From Asterias rubens (Eukaryota; Echinodermata; Asteroidea; Forcipulatida; Asteriidae), in the NCBI RefSeq assembly GCF_902459465.1, contig NC_047071.1:8326098-8390097 (forward strand): 64,000 nucleotides of DNA. Reading direction: 5' to 3'. The position numbers and the translations under genes are program-made. The notes under the pieces are model-generated. The model was not told the DNA's origin. It saw only the letters and a list, made by a program, of their open reading frames with translations, and did no database searches. Positions 34,628 to 45,836 of this stretch are shown piece after piece. Within the stretch, counting starts at the first letter, position 1, and each line of letters opens with the position of its first letter.

Positions 34628-36500
34628 ATGAATAGGGTAGATGGCCTTAGCTTTCGATCCAATCCGGACCTTCTTCAGAGGCATAAGACAAGTACAAACA
34701 AATACATATCCATTTATAGAAAAAGAGAGGGGAAAAGGGATTAAGGAAAGGATCCAGAAAGAAGCGGGAAAATAACAGCCAATCAAAGTTCCTATTTCAG
34801 AAACAATATTGGGGGCTATGAACCAATAGGAGTGAAGTGGCGAGGACAAAGGATGTTTAGAATGAAAGGAAGGGTTACTGGACCATAAAAGTGGTAAATG
34901 TATTGTTCGACAACAATGGAGGGAGACATGAAAGGGTAGGATTAGAGAGCAAGTTGCATCATGATGCAACTAACAATGGTCAATTAATAAGAATAGCAAG
35001 ATCAAAGGTATGATGATTTTAAAAATAGGTATGAGGGACCTGTGGAAAAAAAGGGGGGGGGGTTACTTACATCAGATAGTTACAGTGATGAATTTATAAA
35101 AACAACTTTAAACTAGGTTAATTTATACTTTATGTACAGAATATATACAACATATGAGTTCTTAGGCAGAAGTGAAGTGGAGGGTAATGAGAAGTTATTT
35201 AACACCAGTGTTTATGTTAAGTCCAAAGGGTTTTACTGTCTTGAGTTGGTGAATCCAGTGTGATTCTCTATTCTTGCGGTGTGTGTCATCACCATTGCAA
35301 GCTTCAATCACCAGAAGTTCAACATCAATGACACTATGATTGGGGCTGTTGAAGTGGATAGAGACTGGGTACGGTTTCTTAGTCTTTATGGAAGAGACAT
35401 GATTCGCAAAGCGAAGACTAAGTTTGGTCTTAGTCTCTCCCACATATTGTAGCCCACATCTCTTACATGATATGACATAGACTACATTAGACGTGCTGCA
35501 TTCAGAGTCGGTCTTGATGTTGTATGAAGAGCCAGTGGTATGACTCTTCACCTTAAGTGAGGGCTTAATGTGCAGACACGTTTTGCATTTGGAACGGGTA
35601 CATTTGTGACAGCCCAGTATATCTGTCGGGGGTTGTGTTTGGACTGTACCTGGGGGAAGTTTGGCCCTGACTAGTATGTCACCAAGGTTCTTAGGGCGGC
35701 GGAATGCAACCATGGGAACCTCAGTGATTGCTGAGTGTAACCTGCTGGAGGAGTGAAGTATAGGCATGTTATTATTGAGAATTGAGGGAAGTTTGGGTAG
35801 TTTGGGGTGGAAGGTGGTGACCAAAGCAACTCTATTGGTAGGAGGTTTTTTAGCTCCCGTGTTAGTCAACAGAGTATGACGAGGTACGTTGAGAGCCCTG
35901 TTGATAGCAAGTTGGACCCTACGTTCGCTGTGTCCCCTAGATACAAGGTGTTTCCTTAGCTCTGATGAGCGCCTCTTGTACAGGGTATCTGTGGAACAGA
36001 TACGCCTGATACGTAAGGCCTGACTGTAAGCAATTGCCTTCTTACAGTGACTAGGGTGACAGCTATTGGAGAGAAGGTACTGGTGGGTGTCGGTGGGTTT
36101 ACTGTAAACATCTGTGACAAGGCCATTAGGAGACTTGGTTATTGTCACATCTAGAAAGTTCACACTGGTGAGAGATTGTTCGGTAGTGAACTTTATGGTG
36201 GGGTGAAATGAGTTGATATGGGCAATAAACTCATCCAAGCTGTCTTGGTCACCACACCAGATGGAGAAAATATCATCAATAAATCTCCACCAAACTAGTG
36301 GTCGGTTGGGGGCGGAGGACAGGAGTCTGTCCTCCAACTGAGACATGAATAGGTTAGCATATGAGGGTGCCATTTTGGTACCCATGGCAGTACCCTGTAC
36401 CTGTAGAAAATGCCTGTCAGAAAATGTGAAATTATTCTTCATTAGAATGTGGCTCATGAGTTCCTTAATATGACTCACTGAGGGGCGGGACTGATTACTG
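34628..36500 (-). mobile_element. Penelope-like element, 5'-truncated
   Basis: About 1.87 kb, inserted minus-strand in the spacer between U3 copies 6 and 7. It consists of the C-terminal half of the Penelope reverse transcriptase, the GIY-YIG endonuclease and a 3' untranslated tail of about 570 bp (34628-35194). The reading frame is open right up to the 5' junction at 36500 and the N-terminal RT motifs are missing. That fits truncation during target-primed reverse transcription. Removing it and the MITE at 34061 restores a U3 unit of about 1.4 kb. Confidence 0.93.
35195..36500 (-). CDS. Penelope-like RT/GIY-YIG protein, N-terminally truncated
   Basis: An open frame of about 434 codons ends at TAA 35195-35197. 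No Met lies near the junction, and the GTG at 36478 is not a credible start. Counting residues from that GTG, RT motif QGTAMGTKMAPSYANLF lies near 28-44, the catalytic FIDDIF near 66-71, NFLDVTI near 107 and the Penelope signature KPTDTHQYL near 127-135. A Cys-rich linker (CHKCTRSKCKTC) lies near 292-303, then the GIY-YIG endonuclease with VVYVISC and GLQYVGETK near 330-350. A full-length Penelope protein is roughly twice this length and has the earlier RT motifs. Most of the frame is intact, so the insertion is recent, but it cannot encode an active enzyme alone. Confidence 0.94.
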
Positions 36501-36520
36501 ATTAATAAGATAAATTAATA
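36501..36520. repeat. Target-site duplication, right of Penelope-like element
   Basis: Second copy of attaataagataaattaata. It marks the 5' (truncated) end of the element. Confidence 0.85.
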
Positions 36521-37082
36521 ATAATGAATACAGAACACAAATATTCGTATTAGAAAGAACTGAACTCAACTGCTGGACAAAATGCTTTTTTTGTTGGACA
36601 ATGTGTTTCGTCATGGCAGTTTGGATGCCATCATTTCGTGGGTCGACAAAAGATGCGCTGGACAACTTGGTCAGGTTCTAAATACCATCGTAATTGGGAG
36701 TAGTAATTGGGAGTAGTACCTGTTGAAGAAGTACCAGTGAGGGTACAATTTGAGAAGGAGACTAGACCACATGCAAATAGGTCAAGCCCCTTATGTGGTT
36801 AATATTCACAATCATGGCCCTTCAACCAGCACAGAATTAAACAAAAAATTAAGCAGTGAAAATATATTGACTGATGTTTTTTTTCTTATTAAATATGAAA
36901 ATATATGAAACAGTGTGGTTTTCTTGTAGTACTACAATTATTATAATGTTTTGTTCGTGGTTTGGAAAATTATATTTAACGAATGTTTTCAGAATCGTTA
37001 TTTCTTAAGTTTGAAAAGTTACCACAGTGGCTGTAACGTGAGTGATGAAGCTAGTCTTGTTTCACAATTGCAACCAAACAGT

Positions 37083-37305
37083 AAGATCATACTTTAAGGG
37101 ATCATTTCTATAGTATGTTTCTTCTCTCACGAATGCACATTTGACCAACATACGCAATCCACGATGATGAGTCGTAGAGTTCCTCTCTGAGCGCGAAGCG
37201 GGTCCGAGGCGTCACCCTCTTCGGGGTGTCTTGCTGAGGATCATTGATGAACGTTCCTCCTACCCGTTAGAGGCAGTTGGAGGTGAGGAACACATTCTGA
37301 GTGGT
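37083..37305 (+). ncRNA. U3 snoRNA, copy 7
   Basis: 223 bp with all boxes. It has one substitution just upstream of box A (actttaaggg for acttttaggg), and gtagagttcc replaces gtagtgttcc between C' and B. The substitution lies in the 5' region that pairs with pre-rRNA, so this copy may be a variant or in decline. Confidence 0.92.
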
Positions 37306-38039
37306 TTGCGACCTCGTGAGAACAAAATTTATTCAAATAAAGATAGTTATAATCAATGTTACGGAACTCTGAAATTATGATCACAATCGTCAAGTAACCA
37401 ATGTGAACACACTTCACCTTTGATCAACATGTCGTTATCAATTTGTACTACAGAGTTTTCGTTTTTGACGACGGATGGTTCCGCGACGGTGCAAACGATC
37501 GTCTCTCAATTTCTACGACAGCACATGTTAATACATCATGGACCCCCTTTTCAGTAAGCAACATGTTTTATGGATCATTGATAGCATTGGTTATTGCCTG
37601 TACTGATCTATTGCTGCATCAAAAGAGTTACTCGCTAAAATGGCGCCCAGTGCATATTCCCCAGTTGCGCCTTCGCGCTCAATAATCATACTGTCATGAA
37701 AAGGTACATATCACAATTTCAGTTTCTTGTCAATTTGTCGATACAATTGTACCTGTTTAAGCTTTTAACCATTGTCATTTTTCTTGTATAGAGCTATCCT
37801 GCATGATTAGGGCGCTTTATAAATGTTGGCATATTGTTACTACTAAAAGCTTACATGATACGAACCTATCTAAATATTTGCACAAAGCACTAGGCCTATA
37901 GTAGAGCATGCTATTATCCATATACTTGACTTATAACGTAAATAAGTACAGATATATTCGTATAAGACAGAACTGAGTTAAATTACTGCCGAACAATGTG
38001 TTTCGTCAAGGCAGATCGTGTCGTAAGCCGACCAAAGAT

Positions 38040-38141
38040 TATACTTGATTCAAGTCCCTTTCTCGTGCGAGAGCTCCCTAAAGCATATCAAAACAATTGT
38101 TTTCTGGTGATGACATGGGATTGGGACTTGAGTCAAGTCTA
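38040..38141. mobile_element. 102-bp hAT-like mini-element in U3 spacer
   Basis: 18-bp inverted ends (tatacttgattcaagtcc / ggacttgagtcaagtcta) flanked by accaaagat and accaaaggt, an 8-9 bp duplication. It is present in the spacers upstream of copies 3-6 (97-bp form at 30364-30460, 31292-31388, 32220-32316, 33148-33244), 8 and 9 (39543-39644). It is absent upstream of copies 2 and 7, where the empty site is readable (near 29418 and 36645). Confidence 0.78.
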
Positions 38142-38584
38142 ACCAAAGGTGCGCTCGGTGGACAACTTGCGAAAATGGTCAGGTTCTATACTATTGTACA
38201 TAGGAGTAGTACCAGTGGGAGCTGTATTAGTGAGGGTACAATTTGAGAAGGAGACTAGACACCATAGGCCTACACATAGGTCACGCCCCCATAATTAAAT
38301 ATGTTGTTAAATGTTCCAAATCGTGACCTTTCAACCAGCACAGAGCTAGATTTTTAAGTAGTGAAAGTATATCGACTGATGTTTTTTCTAAACAAATATG
38401 ACAATATTATTTGAAACAGTGATGTTTTCTCGTAGTACAATATTGTTATGTTTTATTTGTGGTTGGGAAACGTATATTTCACGGATGTTTTCCAAATCTT
38501 ACCATCTAAGTTTTAAAAAGTTACCACAGTGGCTGTAACGTGAGTGATGAAGCTAGTCTTGTTTCACAATTGCAACCAAACAGT

Positions 38585-38808
38585 AAGATCATACTTTTAG
38601 GGATCATTTCTATAGTATGTTTCTTCTCTCACGAATGCACATTTGACCAACATACGCAATCCACGATGATGAGTCGTAGTGTTTCTCTCTGAGCGCGAAG
38701 CGGGTCCGAGGGCGTCACCCTCTTGGGGATGTCTTGCTAAGGATTATTGATGAACGTTCCTACTACCCGTTAGAGGCAGTTGGAGGTGAGGAACACATTC
38801 TGAGTGGT
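38585..38808 (+). ncRNA. U3 snoRNA, copy 8
   Basis: 224 bp. It has one extra G in the apical stem (gtccgagggcgtcaccctct), and ggatgtcttgctaaggatta changes the base of that stem and the approach to box C. Boxes A, B, C and D are otherwise intact. The unit is close to that of copy 9 and, downstream, to that of copy 7. Confidence 0.92.
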
Positions 38809-40082
38809 TTGCGACCTCGTGAGAACAAAATTTATTCAAATAAAGATAGTTATAATCAATGTTACGGAACTCTGAAATTATGATCACAATCGTCAAGTAA
38901 CCAATGTGAACACACTTCACCTTTGATCAACATGTCGTTATCAATTTGTACTACAGAGTTTTCGTTTTTGACGACGGATGGTTCCGCGACGGTGCAAACG
39001 ATCGTCTCTCAATTTCTACGATAGCACATGTTAATACGTCATGGACCCCCTTTTCAGTAAGCAACATGTTTTATGGATCATTGATAGCAATGGTTATTGC
39101 CTGTACTGATCTATTGCTGCATCAAAAGAGTTACTCGCTAAAATGGCGCCCAGTGCATATTCCCCAGTTGCGCCTTCGCGCTCAATAATCATACTGTCAT
39201 GAAGAGGTACATATCACAATTTCAGTTTCTTGTCAATTTGTCGATACAATTGTACCTGTTTAAGCTTTTAACCATTGTCATTTTTCTTGTATAGAGCTAT
39301 CCTGCATGATTAGGGCGCTTTATAAATGTTGGCATATTGTTACTACTAAAAGCTTACATGATACGAACCTATCCAAGTATTTGCACAAAGCACTAGGCCT
39401 ATAGTAGAGCATGCTATTATCCATATACTTGACTTATAACGTAAATAAGTACAGATATATTCGTGTAAGACAGAACTGAGTTAAATTACTGCCGAACAAT
39501 GTGTTTCGTCAAGGCGGATCGTTTCGTAAGCCGACCAAAGATTATACTTGATTCAAGTCCCTTTCTCGTGCGAGAGCTCCCTAAAGCATATAAAAACAAT
39601 TGTTTTCTGGTGATGACATGGGATTGGGACTTGAGTCAAGTCTAACCAAAGGTGCGCTCGGTGGACAACTTGCGAAAATGGTCAGGTTCTATACTATTGT
39701 ACATAGGAGTAGTACCAGTGGGAGCTGTATTAGTGAGGGTACAATTTGAGAAGGAGACTAGACACCATACACATAGGTCACGCCCCCATAATTAAATATG
39801 TTGTTAAATGTTCCAAATCGTGACCTTTCAACCAGCACAGAGCTAGATTTTTAAGTAGTGAAAGTATATCGACTGATGTTTTTTCTAAACAAATATGACA
39901 ATATTATTTGAAACAGTGATGTTTTCTCGTAGTACAATATCGTTATGTTTTATTTGTGGTTGGGAAACGTATATTTCACGGATGTTTTCCAAATCTTACC
40001 ATCTAAGTTTTAAAAAAGTTACCACAGTGGCTGTAACGTGAGTGATGAAGCTAGTCTTGTTTGAAAATTGCAACCAAACAGT

Positions 40083-40306
40083 AAGATCATACTTTTAGGG
40101 ATCATTTCTATAGTATGTTTTTTCTCTCACGAATGCACATTTGACCAACATACGCAATCCACGATGATGAGTCGTAGTGTTTCTCTCTGAGCGCGAAGCG
40201 GGTCCGAGGGCGTCACCCTCTTGGGGATGTCTTGCTAAGGATAATTGATGAACGTTCCTACTACCCGTTAGAGGCAGTTGGAGGAGAGAAACACATTCTG
40301 AGTGGT
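40083..40306 (+). ncRNA. U3 snoRNA, copy 9 (array edge)
   Basis: 224 bp with the same extra G as copy 8. Boxes are intact, but homology to the array ends within about 15 bp of box D (tttgcgaaggtcttgaaaaa), so the usual 3'-box-like sequence is missing. Correct 3' end formation is doubtful, and the gene may be non-functional or differently processed. Confidence 0.9.
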
Positions 40307-40330
40307 TTGCGAAGGTCTTGAAAAACAAGC

Positions 40331-40630
40331 TAGTAAACATCAATGTTAAGAAACTATGAAAATATGACGAAAATCGGTCTTTGTTTACAATAAAATTCTT
40401 CATTATAAGTTTGTGTATTTTCCTGGAGGTCCGTACCAGATAAACAATGCTCTTTCCTACATTCACACGCATGTTAATTATTTAGCATATATTTAAGAAT
40501 GTTCTTCTACATACCTTGATATTGCTGTAACTGAACTTTATAAGGCTTCTGTATGTTTAATAAATTGTTTAATTTGTATGGAAAAAAAAATGTTAAAGAA
40601 CTGAACTGAACAAACACGCTGCACCGCCTA
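40331..40630. other. No gene seen
   Basis: Unique AT-rich sequence to the right of the U3 array. Confidence 0.4.
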
Positions 40631-41019
40631 TTAAAGACAGTGGACACTATTGGTAATTGTCAAAGACCAGTCTTCTCACTTGGTGTATCTCAACATATGC
40701 ATAAAATAACAAACCTGTGAAAATTTGAGCTCGATCGGTCTTCGGAGTTGCGAGATAACTGTGAAAGAAAAAAACACCCTTGTCACACGAAGTTGTGTGC
40801 CTTCAGATGCTTGATTTCGAGACCACAAGTTCTAAACTTGAGGTCTCGAAATCAAAATCGTGGAAAATTACTTCTTTCTCCAAAACTACGTCACTTCAGA
40901 GGAAGCCGTTTCTCACAATGTTTTATACTTTCAACCTCTTCCTATTACTCGTTACCAAATAAGGTTTTATGCCAACAATTATTTTGAGTAGTTACCAATG
41001 TAGTGTCCACTGCCTTTAA
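40631..41019. mobile_element. Family A MITE, reverse
   Basis: TTAA at 40631-40634 and 41016-41019. It starts AGACAGTGGACACTATTGG and ends tagtgtccactgccttt. The central palindrome is tttcgagaccac / gaggtctcgaaa. Confidence 0.92.
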
Positions 41020-41579
41020 CTTGTCGTAATATTTTAGATTGTGTAGTTCTCCCGACGAGTACAAAAGAAGAAGCTCCCATCAGAGGAAGTTGTCTATTCT
41101 CCACTGCTGTATATGCAAGAAAGGTTTATGTCTTATGGGACATTGGGCACGCAATGACCTTTAATCGTCATAGAAGAATCGCAGACAAAGGAGAGAGATC
41201 ACCCCGGGCGACAACTTTGAAGTGCAACGCGTTATTTGATTACTTTTCCCGGTGAATGTCTTTAAATGGATTTGCCGAGTGATAAAGATGCAGAGATTGC
41301 TGCGCGAGATACCGGGCTGTCTCCCATCCTTTATTATTGCCGCTACGTTTAGCTTCAATATTGTAAGTACGGAACTATCATCATGGTTCACCCATGCATG
41401 GACAACCAACATTCTTATTGCAACAGTAATGGAAGAAGCACATTTGTTCTTGCTTACAACCGAAGAGGTCATACATAAACATATAAATAAAACAAGTAAA
41501 TGAATAAATAAATATATTGTGTGTTTCTATATATGGGTTATTCTACTTTTCGGCGATATCTCCAAATCGTTACCACATT
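41020..41579. other. No gene seen
   Basis: Part of the long intron. Short frames on both strands near 41160-41500 showed no recognisable domain and no convincing splice sites. Confidence 0.4.
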
Positions 41580-41884
41580 TTAAAGCCATTGGACACTTTC
41601 GGAACAGAAAAAAAAAGTTCACAGATCTACAAATAACTTACAGAAAGTAATGGTAAACGAATTCCCTCGAAATAATATTCCCTGAAATGCTTTACTTTTT
41701 AGAAAAAATTAAAACGGATATAATTTAAACACAAGTCATGACACGGCGAAACGTTATTTTCTCCCGACTCCGATGACTGATTAAGCCTAAATTTTCACAG
41801 GTTTGTTATTTTATATTTAAGTTGTGATACACGAAGTGTGGGCCTTGGACAATACTGTTTACCGAAAGTGTCCAATGGCTTTAA
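41580..41884. mobile_element. Family B MITE with internal deletions
   Basis: TTAA at 41580-41583 and 41881-41884. The ends are AGCCATTGGACACTTTCGG and its complement. It is shorter (305 bp) than other family B copies because sequence around the catgacacggcgaaacg block is deleted. Confidence 0.9.
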
Positions 41885-42315
41885 AGTGAATTTCCAGAGG
41901 TTAGTTTTGTGTACATACATATTGTTTCGAGTTGTAGACAAAAATGGGCAAAGTATACCTGTGTTTCTACAATTCGAAACATCACTAATATAGACAAACC
42001 CAGCTTAATACGAACCCCGTTATTGGTAGGCGCCATTGGCTCTGAACAAAACCACCCAGGGTTTAAAGGGGCCAATTGCCTTAAAATGTCTACAAATGTT
42101 GCTGTTTGGGCCAGAGGTGCGTTTTGACGACGGTAAACCAAAAACTGTTTCAGTTGTTGGTCGTTGGTTCTGCTGTTCAGACTGACCGATAACCGAGTTG
42201 TGAGCTCGGTCACAGTTTTGGTTGTGACGTCAGAAACAATTATTGGGTACAGCCGCCAAAACGTACCCCTGTTTGACACGCAATCCGTGTCAGTGTGTCC
42301 CGAAATCCGTGTCAT
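41881..42315 (-). CDS. Unrecognised 144-codon open frame
   Basis: The second longest open frame outside recognised repeats and U3 units. It contains SLNSRTNDQQLKQFLVYRR and LAPLNPGWFCSEPMAP but no domain I know. There is no evident promoter or splice context, and it begins where a MITE ends. The sequence may belong to an old interspersed repeat. It is listed because it is long for this AT-rich DNA, not because function is supported. Confidence 0.15.
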   Translation of the reverse strand: MTRISGHTDTDCVSNRGTFWRLYPIIVSDVTTKTVTELTTRLSVSLNSRTNDQQLKQFLVYRRQNAPLAQTATFVDILRQLAPLNPGWFCSEPMAPTNNGVRIKLGLSILVMFRIVETQVYFAHFCLQLETICMYTKLTSGNSL

Positions 42316-42763
42316 TGTGACCAGAAATTTTGGTTAAAAGCGGCGATTTGACTCGGATTCCGGGACACATTGACACGGATTTTTTTATAGAGTGTGTAAG
42401 CCTAGAGGAAGGCTGTTATGTAACACGTTTCGAAACCGAACAACGACGTTTCTAAAACGTTTCACCTTCTGACACAATCGGCGATATAGGTAGAGCTCCC
42501 TTTGTGGGGCTCTCCTAAGTTTTAGACCAAAGTTTTGTTTTCTTTTGTATATTGTAAATAGTTTTCTATAAATACTGCATTCGGACTTGAAACATACATT
42601 TAACAAATGTATGTTTCAAGTCCGAATGGATTATTCGAACGAATAAACCAATTTTAAAAACAAGTTTACTCCTTATCAATTTATTAGAGTTGTTCATGAA
42701 CACAAACTACAGTGTGTTGTAATTACTTAGTAGTGATTGGCCCCAAATAATCTTGACTCTACA

Positions 42764-43393
42764 ACCATGCTAAATCTAAATACAATAAGTTACAGCAGCG
42801 TCTTTTCTTTTTAAGGAAACTTAATTCATTCCATGTGGACAGAACCATTTTGCAAATGTTTTATAAGTCTGCCCTGCAAAGTATTATTACATATTGTCTT
42901 GTTAGTGTTTTTAGGAATATGCGGGCACAGGATCGGGGCAAGTTGGACAGGGTCATTAAACAAGCAAATAGAATAACCGGTACTGATGGGTCAATGGTTG
43001 AAGGTCTATACAAATCTCTAATGCTAAATGATGAAACCCACCCCCTAAATGTACAGTTCAATCGAAGTGCTAGAAGCAACCGCCTGTTACAGCTCAGAAT
43101 TAATACAAAGCGATATGCTAACTCATTTGTCCCCTCAGGTGTCCGAATTTTTAATGAACAATTGCAACGTTAAAATATTTTGGTAAAATCAATCTTTTAT
43201 ACTTCCAGTTTTCCATGTAAAATATATATATTTCTATAGATTTTTGTGGCCTGTAGTGTTTTTTGTTCTGTTTTATATAATATTTTAAATATTTTAAATA
43301 ATCTTACGTAAATTTGTATAAATTGCTGTTTAAAAGGCCGAAATGAATTTCCCATCGTGGATAATAAAGTGAATTGAATTGAATTGAATTGAC
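42764..43393 (+). pseudogene. LINE fragment, C-terminus of ORF2 (L2/CR1-like)
   Basis: The frame encodes NKLQQRLFFLRKLNSFHVD, then ILQMFYKSALQSIITYCLV, the characteristic region after the reverse transcriptase in L2/CR1-type LINEs. It runs through RVIKQANRITG to FNEQLQR and a stop near 43173. Upstream it is closed by TGA, so only the last ~135 codons remain. It ends in an aattg-repeat tail (about 43370-43393), typical of such LINE 3' ends. Confidence 0.85.
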
Positions 43394-44839
43394 CTATCCG
43401 GTCCGCCATTTTTGTTGAGTACAACATGTGGTTCTACGTTCAGACCACGTTCTTTTGTTCACGAAATTAAACCAAAACCAAGTGATGCTTGTGTGATTTA
43501 TTATTACAAAATCTTTATAGCCGTATACATGCATTTCAAAACAAACGCTTTTTATAACCCGAAGTGCCCAGATCCGAAAGTATTGTGCCCCATTGAGGTT
43601 AGATTTGTGGTCACACTTTGATACTTCTGAACGTTATTTTTAAAAAATCCAGGTCGTGACACTTGCTACGTAAATTAGGGAGGTATAGTGCTTTCTGCTC
43701 TACCGACCAGGCTTCGGACTGATGATTATACGCAAGTCCACATCCGTATGGACTGTACGTGAAAGGGGTAACTGTTTCAGCCCTAGGAGTAGGTGGCAAC
43801 GGCCTCTGAAATAAATAATTGTAGCTCACACCTTGAAGTGGCCTTCAGGCCTTGTGTGTCTGGCGATTTATTTTTCACGAACAACTTTTTGGGGTTGTGT
43901 ACACATCTAAGTGTGCATTGTATTATGAGGCTGCTGTGATGTTCTAATTGACACGTTTCGTGAATATTTATGTACATTCGTAACACACTTAGAGATGTAT
44001 AAGTCCAACTCACACCTTATGTTTTAGGACTGATCGAAAGTCACCAAAAACTTTTCTTGACACCCCACAGTCGCTCAAGACACTCATGTTACCTTTGCAC
44101 ATTAAATCTCAAAAGCTGTTCATTGACTTGTTCCAATAAAACCAGCAACGTCTCATGCCTACTTCTTGATTCCTCCACATCAGCAGGAACGAGTAATTTG
44201 ATATAGTTGGAGGTGCGACTTAATTTGGATGCATGCCTTGTGGTTAGGCTTTTGCAATGTCTGGTGTGACTTTATGTTTTACTTTGTAAAATAGAAAAAA
44301 AACAGTCTTGTCGAAAATGTCAAGTGCATGATTTATGTTCCGTAACATTGATGTAGACCGACTTGCATTTACTGTCAACCTATAATGACCATTAATACAT
44401 TTGATGCTGTGCTGCAGTTGGAAGTCATGCTTGAAATTTATTTTAATCTAAACTTATTTATTAATATTGCTAGATTCATAATGTATTAGTCTATAATAAC
44501 ATGTGTTTTGCATTGGTTTTCCTGACACATAGCAAACTAAGAATAGAAATAGACAAGCACAACGGAATAATTGCTTGTGATTGCCCAATTAGCTTCTGCA
44601 TTGGACAGGTTTGAGTTAGGTGTTTCTTTCCTCTGTTAAGAAGAATGTTTACAAGAAATGTTTATCACGAATTAGGTGCAACTCATCCGTTGCATCTTTC
44701 ACTATTGATTGTATTGGACGTGTACGTTTAAAGTCACAAAGCCTTGATCAAACATAATGTGTTGTTGATGTCAGTTTTGTTTTTTTCTAAAAGTATACAA
44801 GACTTAACTCTTGTATATGACTAAAACATTGCATGTGTC
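43394..44839. other. No gene seen
   Basis: Intronic. Short frames on both strands without recognisable domains. Confidence 0.4.
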
Positions 44840-45289
44840 TTAAAGGCAAAATGTACGTTTGGTTTTTGGAACCGTTTGATCGTTTTAATCAAGTGCTTGC
44901 GTTTTCGATGTAAAATTATCGCCAAAAGTCTGAGAGCGGTTTAGTCCAGTTTGGAATACACAATCTGAAAGACGTCACTGTCAGTAACGTCTCTCAGATT
45001 CAAATTTTGGAGATTTAAACTTCAATATTTGTCCATAGCCACACTATCTCAATGTGAAATTACTCTGGAAATGCTTTACACTATTGGAAGCTGCTGAAAC
45101 CTTCTTGCCTGGTCCTTGCTCTATGTTCAATAAACCAGGTAAGTCTACCAGGTAGAGTCTGATGCTTTCTTTTAAAGAGTGATAAACGTCTACATTCCCT
45201 TTGAGTTTTATCCTATGAATGCGTTTTTTTCTTCAGTGATTCCACATTAAAACTGTGGATTTTTTACCAAACGTATACCTTCCCTTTAA
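44840..45289. mobile_element. Family E MITE, TTAA-flanked
   Basis: TTAA at 44840-44843 and 45286-45289. The ends read AGGCAAAATGTACGTTTGG and ccaaacgtataccttccct. The internal hairpin caatctgaaagacgtcactg ... gtctctcagattcaa is shared with 22811-23177. Confidence 0.85.
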
Positions 45290-45836
45290 ATTTAGTATTA
45301 GATTTCTACATAGAAGTCCTTGGTAAATTGACCTTCTGTACATTGCATTCTGGAATTAAATGTATATGGATGATAGGCGAATGATCGAACTGATGTTACT
45401 GCATTTCGCATACAAAAATCATTAGTCAAAGTGAATCGTGGCCAGCATTTTACATTCTGTAACCTGCCTCAGCACCCTACGTGCACCGGCCTCAGACACG
45501 ACGCCTAAATAGTCGTCATGACTGGTAATAATCTCTACGAGGCATCAGCGAATATTGGTAACTAGATTGAGCTTGCATATAAATTGGGGGTACATCAGTA
45601 CATAAGCGAATAATAGATTGAGCTTGCATATAAGGCCACATAACAAAAAAAAATTGATCGTCCATTTCTTTTGCGGATGGGGGAGGGAGGGATTTTTATT
45701 TATTTTTTTATATTATTTTTTTAAAAGTTTTGTTGACATGCCAAATATGAAATCAAGAATAAATAAATCATCACAATCACTATAAAATAGAGGGTTTGTG
45801 TATTTTTGATGTTTTCAATAGTTTTGTCAAACAAAT
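45290..45836. other. No gene seen
   Basis: AT-rich. The phrase tagattgagcttgcatataa occurs twice (45565, 45611) and a related one at 46480, suggesting an old duplication. Confidence 0.4.

Larger units (their letters stand above)
28005..40330 (+). repeat. Tandem array of nine U3 snoRNA gene units
   Basis: The units start with ggacaacttgcgRaaatggt upstream of each gene, run through the U3 coding region and continue into a shared downstream spacer. The distances between predicted U3 5' ends are 1445, 928, 928, 928, 928, 3527, 1502 and 1498 bp. The 3527-bp interval is a unit of about 1.4 kb enlarged by two transposons. The 928-bp units have lost much of the downstream spacer. The array lies on the opposite strand to, and inside an intron of, the RGS7BP-like gene. 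Open frames within the units overlap U3 or its spacer and are not genes. Confidence 0.93.

Noticed and set aside
35195-36478. A host reverse transcriptase or telomerase-like gene.
   Set aside because: The KPTDTHQYL signature and the C-terminal GIY-YIG domain identify a Penelope-like element, and target duplications bound it.
37443-39188. Two 80-codon frames 1503 bp apart with nearly the same protein.
   Set aside because: Spacer sequence of the U3 units. The similarity reflects array duplication, not selection on protein.
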